Shown: one piece after another, positions 23,878 to 37,800 of the stretch | How the letters are laid out: every line of letters begins with the position of its first letter | Numbering within the stretch: the first letter of the stretch is position 1 | Made by a program: the position numbers and the translations under genes | The notes under the pieces: generated by a model | Database searches by the model: none | Seen by the model: the letters and a program-made list of their open reading frames with translations, nothing else | What the model was told of the DNA's origin: nothing | Origin: Pempheris klunzingeri | Lineage: Eukaryota > Chordata > Actinopteri > Acropomatiformes > Pempheridae | Assembly: GCF_042242105.1 (NCBI RefSeq) | Contig: NC_092014.1 | Span: 11,908,374-11,972,373, forward strand | Reading direction: 5' to 3' | Length of the DNA: 64,000 bases

Positions 23878-25105
23878 CTTGAAGTCAAGCTGCTGCAGAG
23901 CCCAAAAGAGTTAGATATGACGACACATAAACGTATCCAGTGAACACAGTGCGAAATATTTAGGTTTGGTTTATTTATATTTTGGTTTTGATTGTTTAGA
24001 TATTGATGATATTGTCTATCATTCAAACTCTTGCAGCTGCCTAATTACAGAGATGTCAGTTTGCTGTCAAGTCTCGTCTCAGTATAATTTTCCATCTACA
24101 GTTGTAGCGGTGAGAGAGAGAATACTCACTTCCTTCATTTTTCTTCCAGAATGAGTCATCTGTGCAAATTTAATTGATATAAAAAGTGGCTTTTTATCTA
24201 AGCTCTCATCAAATCTGTCAATGAAAGAGAAAGACTATTTGCTCATTTAAGCTCTGTTTTAACATTTAAGAGGTACAAAACACTTAACAGACACACTAAA
24301 TGTGGTCTTTTTTCAAAACAAGTAGCTGCTTCTGGTGTGTGTGATTTAAATATCTCATCTTGCATCATGTTGATATTATACAGAAATACATTTTGAATGT
24401 TGATCTTCAATGTGATGTTGCTAAATAGAGTGGTTCCTTTAATCAAGATAGTTTTCTGTAAATATCTGACTGGTCCATTCACATCTGTCCAGATGAGGTA
24501 CCTGCTAAAGCACCCAGGCCTGTTGGTGGGGCAGAAAAAAAAAATCAAGATTAAAACCTGAACTGCCTTTGTGTGTTTCAGTGGAGAGTTGTATGACAAA
24601 TAATTTGGAAAAACTGAAGCAAAAGATCATTTTAAGCTGAGATTCACTCCTCTAATCGAATGAAGTGATGCAGAACAGATTCAGGTGCCTTAAGGGAACT
24701 ATACAGGCAAGATGATAGATGTTTAGAGTTTCAAATAAATTATTTGTGATTATTTTTATTCAATGTTTTTTTCTTTAGATACAGTTCAATATGAATTTAC
24801 ATGTCAACAATTTCTTCCAAAGGTTGTGGTTCTAACTCAGTATATATTTATAGTAATAACATGTAACTTAGACTTCCATTTATGAGACATAAAGCATTCC
24901 AAGATCGCTTTTTCCTAATATTAGTAATGTACATGTATTTTTTACTTTTTTTTCACTTTACACGTTTATACTATATTTATTACATTGGTTTCATTGCACT
25001 TCTTTTCCTATACAGCAGGAATACGACACAACAAGAATACAATGAATGTTCTACTATCACTCATAATGATGTGCTTTAATTATTATTGTAATGTAATCAA
25101 AGTGC

Positions 25106-25111
25106 AATAAA
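25106..25111 (+). other. gucy1a1: Candidate poly(A) signal of gucy1a1
   Basis: AATAAA about 1.2 kb past the stop codon, followed within 40 nt by a GT-containing stretch. Another AATAAA lies near 24736, so the true end is not settled. Confidence 0.4.
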
Positions 25112-25365
25112 TATTGACATTAACAGATTTAAGTGACTGACTCTGGAGTGTATAGAATAGTATTTGATAGTATCTAAAAGATTTGCAATGTTAAATTAGA
25201 TTACTTCCAGAAACCATTATGATATGATTAGCTCCCTTTTGACCTGCTACAACATTAAAATGCAATTTGGATGTATCAATAATGTAATGCAATAATAAAA
25301 TAGGCCAAGGTATATTATTTCCTTCTGAAGCCATTATGCATAGTGAAGTTTTGAATGCATGACAG

Positions 25366-25397
25366 ACGTGTGTGTGTGTGTGTGTGTGCGTGTGTGT
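25366..25397. repeat. (TG)n microsatellite
   Basis: Slightly interrupted GT/TG run in the gucy1a1-gucy1b1 spacer. Confidence 0.95.
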
Positions 25398-25615
25398 ATG
25401 TACATGTATATATGTATAGAGCCACCCAAATGACCTTTCAGAAAAATAACTGCTTTGACAAATTTATTATTTTATATCTTGCGCGTAATTTTGACTTAAA
25501 GTGCGCAGATAACACTCGTTGTGAAGTTTGTCGTAAAACTTGACGTTTGACAGCAAAAACTGTGTTACTGCCTGTGGTGACTTCAGCATCACTTTGACAA
25601 CGCAGCTGTGTTCTC

Positions 25616-25662
25616 ATTGGTCAGGAGTGTCTTACGTAAGACCGTCTCTGATCTGCTATTGG
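25616..25662 (+). promoter_or_regulatory. gucy1b1: gucy1b1 promoter: two inverted CCAAT boxes around a bZIP palindrome
   Basis: ATTGG lies at 25616-25620 and again at 25658-25662. Between them is the perfect 10-bp palindrome CTTACGTAAG (25631-25640), whose core TTACGTAA is the classic site of PAR-bZIP, NFIL3 and C/EBP-type factors. The cluster lies about 150-190 bp before the gucy1b1 ATG and there is no TATA box. A CCAAT-binding factor has been reported to drive the human beta-1 gene, which fits. Occupancy is inferred. Confidence 0.55.
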
Positions 25663-25808
25663 ACAGACTCGCTGTCAGTCAGAAGCTGAGGAGAAAAAAA
25701 AGGGGGAATGGACGCAGACATACTCAGCATCTGTAGCAAGCGATGAAGATTGTGTCAGATTCAAAGGTTTTTGATCAAAAATAAGGAAACAGAAGAGCTG
25801 CTCGCATC

Positions 25809-28800
25809 ATGGTAAGTGCATGAAGATCTTGTGTTATGTTTTAATGCTGATAAAATAGGCTGTTTGTCGCGCGACACGGTGTATTAGTGTTTGACATTTC
25901 CCGTGTGGACACCGCTATGTAGCTCTTATACAATAATTCCCCTGTTTATAGTGTTAACTGTGCATATTAATAAGTGAATAGAATATACAAGCTTATAATA
26001 TGCTTATAATATGTCTTGAGCATTTTATATGTCGTATGAAAACACGCATTTACAACAGTAGGCATGTCTTAAATTAAATTAAATAATGAATATTCACGTT
26101 GCTCCTGTTTTTCCGAATACACTTACAGTATGGTTTTGTGAATCACGCCTTGGAGCTTCTCGTTTTAAGAAATTACGGGCCGGAAGTGTGGGAAGACATC
26201 AAGTAAGTTTGTGGATCATGTTTACACTATTTCTGGTATCACAGGTTACACTGTGGCCAACCTCAACAGGGATACAAGACAGGGCTACTGTACAGCCAGC
26301 TCACACATTGTCACTGTGGTGCCAGCAGGGACAGACATTTGCTTTTACTGTAATGATTAACATTCATCCTCTGCAGGCTCACACTGAAAATCACATTTTA
26401 AATTCTGTCCCACTGCAGCCTCACTTTTAGTCAACAGCTCCATTCATTGTTGGCTGAAAATGAGACCAGAAAACACTGTTATAATGCAAATAAATCTGCT
26501 GCCTTAGTGAAAAAAAAATATTCAGATGACTTTATGTCAAAGTATTAGCAATGTAGATATACTTCTGTATTTAAAATAAAATATTAGCAAAAGGGGCTTA
26601 CAAGTATCCAAAGTAAGTGTTCAATATGTAGAAACATTGAACCTTCCTACACTCTTCACGTTTTATCTGTTCATTTAACTGTTTTATAATCATTTTTCCT
26701 CATTAACTTTTGTTCCCTCAAGATTAATCTCCATAATATCAACTTTTCAGTAGCTAAGAAAAGCCCTGTTATCAGCTTTATGGCATTGCATTTTTGATAA
26801 TCCAATATAAATAGTGGGTTCTAAATCTGTCTACTTGGCAAAAGAAGTACGAGAATTGTATCAACCCATAAAGTAAAACGTAAGCCTTAAGTTTATCTGA
26901 AAAAGTCAAAACCACCAAATTAGGAGATATGTTTTCATTGTACAGGGATGCTGCCAAGACTGGTGGGAATACATTATTTATTCTTTATTTGTTAGTTTAA
27001 AAGTATAAATACAATATCCACCAATGTGCAGTGTAAATGCAAATAGAGATTCCCAGAAAAAATACAAAAGGACATGATACCAACGGCTCTGCCTCAAAAA
27101 TTGAACTCAAGTACACTACTTGGGTAGATTTACTAAATATACTAATATACAAATCAGTATAAATACAAATTATACTGATAGTACTCACATGCCACCATTG
27201 TCAGGCAGTATCTTAACTGCATCCTGCAGACGACTGTAGCTTAGCATCTAGAGGGAGAACATGGTACACCTCGTTCCAACACACATACACATGCAGTAGG
27301 ATGAATGTAACTCCAGTTCTCCACTAAAATGTTAACTTGCCTTTTTTTCAGCATGTTTAAATATCTGGCTCAGTCTTAGTTTATTTTTCTTTTGTAATCT
27401 TGACTGCCCCAGACTTGACCCTCACTAAAAAAGAAGAATTAGGAAAAAAACGCCCAGCAGCAGCTGCCTTGTGTAAATGTTTTCAAAGTGGTTGTTCTTT
27501 AGCCCCCTCCAAAAAACTGGCGCTCTCTGCAGCATCTTTTGTTATCTCTGCAAATGTAACTCATGGATGTTTATTGCACAATTCATCATCTGATGAGCAA
27601 AGTAATTTGAAAATGAATGCTTATTTTCTGTACAAAAGCTTTCAAGGCTTGGTATGTTTGTTCAGCTGTTCCACATTCTAATAAAATGCCTGTAAATCAT
27701 GTCTGTTTTCTCAGTTAAACAGTGGTAATCAGAACCTCATTAAGTTTTCTGTAAAAACTAGATTGTCAAATGTATAAATAGCAAAGTGCACTCAGAAGCA
27801 GAGCTGTGTTTTTTTTTTACCAAAGAACCTTCAGTAGATCTAAACCTGATTATCTGTACTTATTCAACAGTGTAGTTTTACAACCACACGGCCACTTCAA
27901 AGCAATAAGGAAACCTGTATTATGTTACTGTAATATAAATCAAGCCGGCTCACACCGACTGGCCACACATAAAACACAACAGTTGTTATTGAATAATTCC
28001 TGTAAACACAAGTCCCTCTGTGATTTGAGCAACAACAGAAAATCAGTTCCAAAAAGGCACTGGTTGTCTGAACCAGCCACCTACAATGACTGTTTACTTC
28101 TGCTGTGACATTTGCTGTAGCTCATGAGCGTTGGCTTCACTTTGTTTTCAGGAGGGAGGCTCAGCTTGATATCGAGGGTCAGTTCCTTGTTAGAATCATA
28201 TACGAAGATGCCAAAACATACGATCTTGTTGCTGCTGCAAGTAAAGTTCTCCGTAAGTGACAGCATGGTTTTTTCCTAATTGTTGGAGTAAAAATGACAC
28301 TATATGTAGTATAAGATACAAATAAAGCATTATGGCAGATAATGATGGGATCCCTTCTGTATTTCAGAGATTGATGCTGGAGAAATCCTGCAGATGTTTG
28401 GGAAGATGTTTTTTGAGTTTTGCCAAGAGTCGGGATATGACACCATCTTGCGAGTGTTAGGATCGAATGTTCGTGAGTTCCTGCAGGTGGGTTCTCTCCT
28501 CTTTGCATGCAGGAGAGCTGGATGGTAACACTAACTAAGATTGATTGTAAAATTGCAGTGTTTAAAGGGGTACTAATTTTACAGTTTACTTATTACAAGG
28601 AGTACCGCTCAGCCAGTGAAAACAGTTGGATAATATCTTCTTTGGCTCTTTGTCAAGAAAATAACCCATGATGATGTCATAGTGATATCTTCTCCGTTTG
28701 GGTTGAATTTATCACAGATAACCTGCGTTAATAACGAGGGGTGAAAGTCGTGACATTTACTGGGCAGGAATTATGGGAATTGTTGGATCCAGCATTTTTT

Positions 28801-31800
28801 TAACTTGAGCCATAGAAAGTCACTATGTCTCAGCCTTTACTGCTTCATCATCAACATTTTTTTAAACCGCCTCTCCCAAGTCCCTTATCGTTATGGATGA
28901 CCAATACTAAAGAGCTGGAGTACTACTTTTAGGTTTCATGTATAATGTATGTATAATGTATAATGTGGCAACATCAGCCAACTTATTATACCTCAGCCAG
29001 ATTTTAATTAACTGTGCCGTGATTGATTTAGCATATTTCATCTTTAATCACTATTTACAGAATCTAGACGCTCTACACGACCACCTGGGTACCATTTATC
29101 CCGGGATGAGGGCTCCCTCGTTCCGCTGCACGGATGCAGAGAAGGGGAACAATCTGATTCTTCACTACTACTCAGAGAGAGAAGGCCTGCAAGACATTGT
29201 GATTGGCATCATTAAAACCGTCGCTCAACAAATCCATGGAACAGAGATAGAGATGAAGGTGCGCTTTGCTGTTCTGTTATTTTTTTGTGCACAGTGAACC
29301 CACAGCTCTAATGGCTCACTATGCTACTGATGATGAATGAAGATGACTGTACATTTTTCTCTCTTTCTCTCTAATTTAGTCTATTTTGACATTCAATGAA
29401 GCCTTTTAGTCTTTGTAATATTGTGTGTCAGGATGTGTTTGTGTCTCAGAATATAACAGAAAGTTTCAAAATACCCAAACAGGAACAGTGCTGCGTTGTG
29501 ACAACCGCAGTTCAGCAGTAGGTTTTTGGCTGATGTCTGTGAGTCAGAGGATATTTTTAGATCTAAGTTATTGAGTCTCTAGCTTGGGTGTCTTTTTCTT
29601 CCACAGTTTTATTTTAACTTTGTCAAAATGTGGATGAATTCAAATTGGCCGCTGACTGCGCGCTTATTAGATAAATCATCCTGAGAAGAGAACCGTGTTT
29701 TTAACTTTGGCCCACTTATTCAACCATGCTAATCAGACTTTGTCTAAACCAGTCTGAATAACTCAATGTCGTAAACTGTCATTGGTATTTTTTATTTGTA
29801 TGTTAATGTGTAGCCCACAAATCACATCCTATAATCTGTACCAATAACTGCAGCATGTTATTCTCCTAAGACATCCCCTGCACTTTGGCTGGAATTTCAT
29901 AAGCGAGCGACATTTTCTCCCAAACCTAATCATATTGTACAGACGGGATAATATTTTTCAGCAATTGTGTGTGTAATGAAAGAGCAGAAAATGGCAGACG
30001 CTCCAAATGTGACACCCAATTTCTGGAAATATTAGCCACTGTTGCTGTGGCAACAGGGTGCAGAGACAGCAGCTTGACGTCAGCATGCCTTATGCCCATA
30101 AACCCACTGAATAATGTCATTTTACACCGTCTATAATAATAGACCTGAGGTCAATAATATTAGGGGGATGATATTGATGACACTAATATTATGTGGGTAA
30201 AATGTTTGATTAAACATTTCATTGCTGTTACCATGTGACACAATATAGCCAAGTTTAACTTCATGTCAACATCTATATTTTTCATCTGATGTAGATGATC
30301 CAACCGAAAAGCGAGGAATGCGACCACATCAAGTTTCTGATTGAGGAGAAGGACTCGGAGGAAGCGGCGTTCTACGAGGACCTGGATGGCTTTGAGGAGA
30401 ACGGCACACAGGAGACTCGAATCAGCCCGTACACGTTTTGCAAAGCCTTCCCATTCCACCTCATGTTTGACAAAGACCTGATGCTCACACAGTGTGGAAA
30501 TGCCATTTATCGCGTCCTGCCTCAGGTGTGGATTTTGTATGCAAAAGTCTGTTTTATGTACAGCAAAGCCTGTTTCATCAAGTCAGCACTTTACTATGCC
30601 GTAGTATCTCAAACCAGCTACTTTTTGGACACCTAGAATTCATTAATAATATAGATAACAAAGTAGTCTCTAATCTTCTGTGACTGAAATATGCATAACT
30701 TATTTTAATTCCCAGCTCCAGCCTGGTACCTGTATCCTCCCTTCAGTTTTTTCATTGGTCCGTCCTCACATCGACTTCAGTTATCATGGCATCCTCTCCC
30801 ACATCAACACTGTCTTCGTTCTGCGAAGCAAGGTAGATATGATATAATTTAGTCTTTGCCAGTGTTCTTGTCTAATCACATCAGTACGTTTCCTATATTA
30901 GCATTCTTTTCCAGTAGCCAAAAAGCAATAAAACACACCCACGTCTGAATGATCAAAACATTATTTAATTGTACATGACATGAATGTGTTTATAGTCTTA
31001 TACATTAATATTAATGACCTCACTGATATTTTTAGCAGTTGCATAATATTTTGACTCCATCAACACTGTTAATGACAATTAAAACTGTTTACATGCAAAG
31101 ATTACTGAGCATGTAAACTATGAACCAATTAAAGAAAGTGATATGTGGCATTTTATAATGCAGGTTATGCATGGACCAAAGAGTGCAAGGGTCTAAATGT
31201 CCTGAAAAAAGAGCTAGACTTTATACTTGACATGAAAGATATTCTGGGAGAATTGAGAAACTGAGTAGAAAGGTGCAGCAGTATTGAGAAGCACAGATTT
31301 CAGTGAGATGTCAAACTCAGGTGGAGAAAGTATATAAATATATAACTGCTGAATTTGCATACTTGTGTGTACTTGTGACACAGTAAAAGCTTAGGTGTTA
31401 AAATAATAGTTGCAGCACTTATTGTGAAGAGAATGGTTTCAAAGCACTGCACCCTCTAGGATGCTATTCATAGTCATAATGCAAGAAAAAAAGTTGAGAT
31501 TTTTTCTTTACACACTATCTACAGTGGTGAATGAAGCATGTAACACTTGAGGCAAACACGATTTTTAAAAAGATTTAAAAATTAAGGGTGAGTCGAACTG
31601 GTGCCCAGTTTTTAAGCACATTTAGAGAAGAACATATAATGAAATATTCATAAGTGTGATGTCATCCTGACAGGAGGGCCTGCTGAATGTGGAGACTGTA
31701 GAGAACGAGGATGAGCTCACGGGGGTGGAGATCAGCTGTCTGAGATTGAAAGGACAGATGATTTACTTGCCAGAGGCGGAGAACATCCTTTTTCTTTGCT

Positions 31801-34800
31801 CACCCAGGTAAACCCACTGTGAAGCTTGTCCTGTCAAAGGCGCAGACTGAATGTACACACCAATACACAGGTTATCTTTAACCCCATGAATAAATAACAC
31901 ACGCATTTCCAGCAAAGCTAAAAATCCTGGAATTCGAAATTCCAAGGTGTTCATTTGTTTTTTAAAGTGCCATTGTTGTTCTGTGCATACAGAAATACTG
32001 TACTCCAATACATGAATGAAACATAATTAAATGGTTAATTTAATTTGCTACAGTTCCTCACAGCACCTCAACAGTGTTTGTTTTTGTTTACAAGCATGAA
32101 TGTTACCTACGATGTGTTAATCCTTCCCTTAATACTTTTCACTCCCTACGCTGTGATGTTCTGTCGAAAGGCCGTTCGTTCCTACTGAGGACTGAAATAT
32201 TAAAAGAAACGGCTCACAAATGCATTCTCTCAGTTTAAAACAAGGTTCAGTAATTTAATTAGTTTAAGAAAAAGTGTTTGGCAAATATTAACTCAACCAG
32301 AGTAAGTACTGCATTTGTTGGGGACCATTTTCAGTTGCAGGTTAATATGGGATAGCAAGTATTTACAGGAGCAGGGCAGTTTATGTAGGACTGACTAAAA
32401 TCAACTACAGTGCTCATGTTCACCATAATAACATGTCACCCAGTGCAATTATGCACCTCATTTATGTGCTTTTAAAAGGGTATTTTAGCATTTGAGGATT
32501 GCACTTTGAACTCCACATCCCCAGTTTGTGTAGGCTGTCAGTTATAAATAAAAAATAAATATAAATAAAATAAAAAAAGTTTCAAGCCCATTCTTAAAGA
32601 AAACTCCTCCAGAGCAACAGAAGACTTTACAAAACTGTTTGCACCGGAGAAGTAATCCTTGTGAAAAACATCAACGAAACATTTAATAAGATTATGTATG
32701 TACGCAGTCGAATAATCAAATAATCATTTAATTTGCTGTTGCAAATGTATGTTACTTTTCATAAACAAGAATCCCATAGGTACATGGTCAGAGAAACAAA
32801 GAAATCTATGAGCTGCTAATTACATTGGTTCTTCTGTTGAGACCTCCATTAGCCTCTGTGGCCCTTGTATGACCAATCAGACATTTCTAGTGACGCAGGG
32901 GAGCAGGGTTCAAGAGATCTTGTCCTCACAGATCGAAGACACTTCACAGAAGACAAGATCAGTGTTTTCAAAAAAGGTTGCTGCCTGACAGGAAGTAACA
33001 GGCTCAAACAGAAGAGCATGCTCACACACTTGATCAGAGAGGACTCATACTATAGTGTCTGACCTCACTGCTCTACAGGAACATTTATCTGGACACGGTC
33101 TCAGTCCTGAAAGGACGATGGTGATCTCATTGCTGGTGGTTCTTACATCATGTTCTGTTTAATTTACGTTGGTTCCTGATATCAGCAAGACCCAGAAGAG
33201 AAAGGCTATTTTCCCGTTACCCACAGACACAAATTAGACATTTCCTGGTTGTGAAAACATCAATTTAACACCAGCAATAACCAACGAGTATCTTGCTGTT
33301 TTCTCTTTTCTTGGTTTTTCTAGTGTTATGAACCTGGATGATCTCACACGAAGGGGGCTATACCTGAGCGACATCCCGCTACATGACGCCACACGTGACC
33401 TGGTGCTGCTGGGCGAGCAGTTTCGTGAGGAGTACAAGTTGACCCAAGAGCTGGAAATCTTGACAGATCGTCTGCAGCACACACTCCGGGCTCTGGAGGA
33501 TGAGAAGAAAAAGACAGACAGGTTTGACAGCATTTCTAGAGTTTTGAGCTAGCTAGCTGTTAATTAAGCCTACAAATCGGTTGTAAACTGTAGCTTCAGC
33601 TTTTAGTTAATGAGTTTGTGACCGCACGTCTCTTGTGACAAGAACAGTAGAGGAATTTTAATTGTTTTAAACACACGCTAATCTGTTCGCAACCTGTTCG
33701 CGGCTGAGATGAACTACTTGTCCAATTCCACAATGTTTTGTTTTGGAATTGGTCCAATGAGAAGATAGACCTGCTAGTGCAGTCTGAATGTAAAATAGGA
33801 CCCAGGTTTAAAAAGACCTCAGGTACCCTTCAAGCAATTACTTTTTCATTAACACACAAATTTAGCCGTGTTTACAAACATGTACATCTAGTAAGTTAGA
33901 GAAACTTTATGTATAGTGTATTATAATCATGTATAATGATATGCCATAGCCCCCGTCATTATCTGTAGAGTAAACTTCAAAATAACTACAAAAAATGGAA
34001 AAATAAGTGGCAAAGATTGGTCATTAGGCTGTCTCTTAGTGACATGAAGGAGTAGTCTCATCAAGTATTCCCTTTTAAGGACGAACCTCAGAGAAGAAAC
34101 ACAGCAGATACAGCAGGACACTAGCAGGTCTCTTGTGTTGAGGCTACATGACAGTTGGACCACCTAGGGTTAAAATCTATTGTTATACCTTAGTTGATAT
34201 TTGCCTAAGCTACTTTTCAGTCCTTGTTATGATGACACTCAGGCCCTTTTATGAACGTCGGAGTCAAAACCAACTGTCATAGTAATTTGGCACAGCAGTG
34301 TGTGACAGCTGGAGAAGAGTACAGAGGTGGAGTGTAGTCTTTATTCAGACTGCACTAGCAGCTCTATCTTCTCATAGGAAGAAGACTGTCGCTTTGCCGG
34401 TGGATCCCTATATTATTATTCTCGCCATTCTCTGGCCTCAAAGTGCCTTGGGCTCCAAACATTGATTAGAATTCATGGTTCCTCTCTAAATATTTGAGAG
34501 AACCGCTGCTGCACTGCCCTTGCCTTTAAAAAGCTGCACAACACTGTTTTCTGATAATGAAAACATACATTTGTGCCATCTTTGCTGCTATTCAGGCGTG
34601 TACCTTACTGAGAGTAAAACACTCTGTACACTATCTGGATAAATATGTATAGTCTCATCTCCTGTTTAAATATACCTTATTTGCATGTATAGATTTTTGT
34701 TTGGTGACCGCTATCTGTTCTGTATGAAAGGTATTTTGCTTTTAACAGGCAGCCATAATCTAACCAGTTACCATAGAAACACCACCCTCCTGTCTGAGAG

Positions 34801-37800
34801 CAGCTTGCATAGCAAAATGACCAAAAGGTGGTGGGTGAGCAAATAAAACGCTGATCCAAAGGATGGACTTCAGTCTGGCAGCTCCAGCCCATTACTCTGC
34901 AGTTCGAGCACACCATAACTATGCCTTCAATCAAAATGTTCATTTCTCTTCTTCCTATATAGATTGCTGTACTCCGTTCTGCCGCCATCTGTTGCCAACG
35001 AACTGCGACACAAACGGCCTGTCCCCGCAAAACGCTACGACAACGTGACCATCCTCTTTAGTGGCATTGTAGGATTCAACGCCTTCTGTAGCAAGCACGC
35101 CTCGGCAGAGGGAGCCATCAAGATAGTCAACCTGCTCAACGATGTTTACACACGTTTTGACATCTTGACAGACTCTCGGAACAACCCTTATGTATACAAG
35201 GTCGGAAGCAAGAATGTTACTGTGACAGTATATCATGCATTTGTGTACATTTCTCACAGTAAAGGAATAAAAAGAAAAGGATCTATGCATCAAAGTGACA
35301 GTGATCAAAGTGTACAAAAAACCCCACAAGTCTGCTATCTAAAATTAAGAATTTGAGTGCTTTTAACTCAGATGTTCTGAGCTGGTTCTTCAGCTTTAAT
35401 GCAGCAGTGAAGCATACTGGCTCTCTTGGTGAATAATGTTATGCAATTATGCACCTACAAGTCAGAAAGAGAGTATTTATATCAATTGACTTGAGTTTTT
35501 CACCATAAGAAGAGCCGTACTAAGTTCTAAACACAGTGTAGTTTTACAGAGGGACTGCACCACTTTATGGGCCTCGTGCTGCAGATTTACACTCGAGGCT
35601 TTCAGACAAGAATGCACTTTAAGAAGTCAAACAGACCTTAGCACTTCCAGGGGATTGGCTTCAGGCACTGGGTCACCAAAAGAAGTAATATTTACTCTAC
35701 ATGCTGAATGGCTAGGTGGTCCTAGGGTTTTAGCAGGGCTCAAAGAGGCCCTGAATGTCTTATAGCTGATGTAAGTGTTTAAGTGTTTATTTCAGGGTGT
35801 TTCAGTTTATTTCTAGCTGCACGTTGCATTAAAAAAAAGCCTTTGTGGCACAGTAGGGACAGATGATTTTACTTCAACCAGAAGTAAAGCAAAGCAAAAT
35901 AAGTTATGCTGTAATTCAAGTGAAGAATGACCCTTTTTTTTTGTACAGGTGGAAACAGTAGGTGATAAGTACATGACAGTGAGCGGCCTACCAGAGCCGT
36001 GCACACACCACGCCAAGTCAATCTGCCACCTCGCTCTCGATATGCTGGAGATTGCTGGACAAGTCAAAGTCGACGATGAACCAGTACAGGTATGATAAGA
36101 TTCTTCTTCAGAAATGTTTTCTGTTTTCTTCAGATATTTGACTTTAGTTATTCTCCAAATAATATTATAGACTGACGTAATTTTGGCCACAAAAATCTCA
36201 CAATGATTTTTTAAATATTGGCTGCCATGTGTGTGTAAATGCCAATTGGCAGTATTTTTGGTGCACTGTGTTTCTTTGTCATGACTGTTTTCCTTCACAT
36301 ATTTCATTATTTTTCAGTTTTTTTAGCAATGCATCTGTTATTCTGGCACAGATAAATTAGACATCTTGTTAGTTTTCTGTATTCATTTCTATTTACTGTG
36401 TAAGACCTCTACTGCAGCTGTCATGCTAATATGACCAACGCTAGGCCCTCAGGGTTCTTTTTGCTGATTGATTTTAGAATAATTGTGTCTGTGCATCTGA
36501 ACATATTTCACCACTGAAGTAATAAGCAGGGAAAAGTTGGATAAAACACAGTAGACATTTGTTTAGCTGACTGTTGGAGTTTGTTATTGTATCAATGACT
36601 GCTGAGACTTAACTTTGGAAAATGATGTCAGGTTAACAAAAGGCTGTTTATTTTGGGACATGGCACCGGCTGAAGAGAAGTCCGGTTTAGTAGCAGGAAC
36701 GGACTCAAATCATCTCACGATCCTGTGTCTAAAAATAGATTCTCATTTGTCCCAGACACTCACAGCGTGTTCATGGAGACAGCAAGTACTGAAGTGCCTA
36801 CATGTTCAAGTGTAAATATTAGTCTGTAGATTGCCTAGAGCTACTTTTGGAATAGCTAGTTTATTGCACCTAAAAAAAAATCTAATTTTGTACATGAAAT
36901 GATTTCTGGCAAAGTTAACCTTCTATCCACCCACCAAATGTCGCACCTTTTCAGTCGGTAGCTTTTAAAGAATTTGTGCCAACAGACTAAGAGAAGCATT
37001 CATCTGGTTAGTTGTTGAATTTTTTTTCTCTGTGGGAACACAAATAATTTACCCGATCAATGATTTGACAATTGTACAGGTTTATTTGAATTCTGGCATA
37101 CTTTCCCACACTCATTCTGTGCATTTTTTGTTGGTTTAGTTTCTAAGTAAATAAATCAGGTGCTTTAAGTAATGAATTTACCGCAGATGACCAATGATCA
37201 GTGCTGTGGATATCCTACAGTAAATATTTAAGCTTAGTTTTGCCAGTATTTGACAGGAAATTTGGAAATCTTTGGCATATTTATTAACTTGGGCAAATTA
37301 TAACAGACATACTGTGGAATTACAGTGGTTTGTATCATTCTCCCTTCTTTACAGATTACTATTGGGATCCACACAGGAGAAGTGGTGACTGGGGTCATTG
37401 GCCAAAGGATGCCCAGATACTGCCTTTTTGGAAATACGGTCAACCTCACAAGTCGTACAGAAACTACTGGTGAAAAGGGAAAAATAAATGTTTCAGAATA
37501 TACTTCCCGGTAAGTAGAAGTAACTCCTTATTTCGTATGTATATTGTTTCCTTTTTTTTTTTTAAATTTGTGTGAAGTCATGTTTGGAGTTAATCACTTG
37601 CTGTAGAAAAAATTAGGTGGCTTTGCACATGGTTTAACAGTATGTAAAGGGATTTGTATTTAGAGATGAATGAAAGCTGGAATCCATTTAAAACATAAAC
37701 CAGTAGGTGTGTTGTTTGGGTCAGTAGATTTCATGTTCTTTCCTTTTATCACAGAGAAAGTGAAAATATATGATGATGTTGACATTGTATTTCAGGTGTT

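Noticed and set aside
35813-36307. 164-codon minus-strand open frame
   Set aside because: It is largely antisense to gucy1b1 exon 11 and its intron; openness reflects the coding constraint on the other strand.
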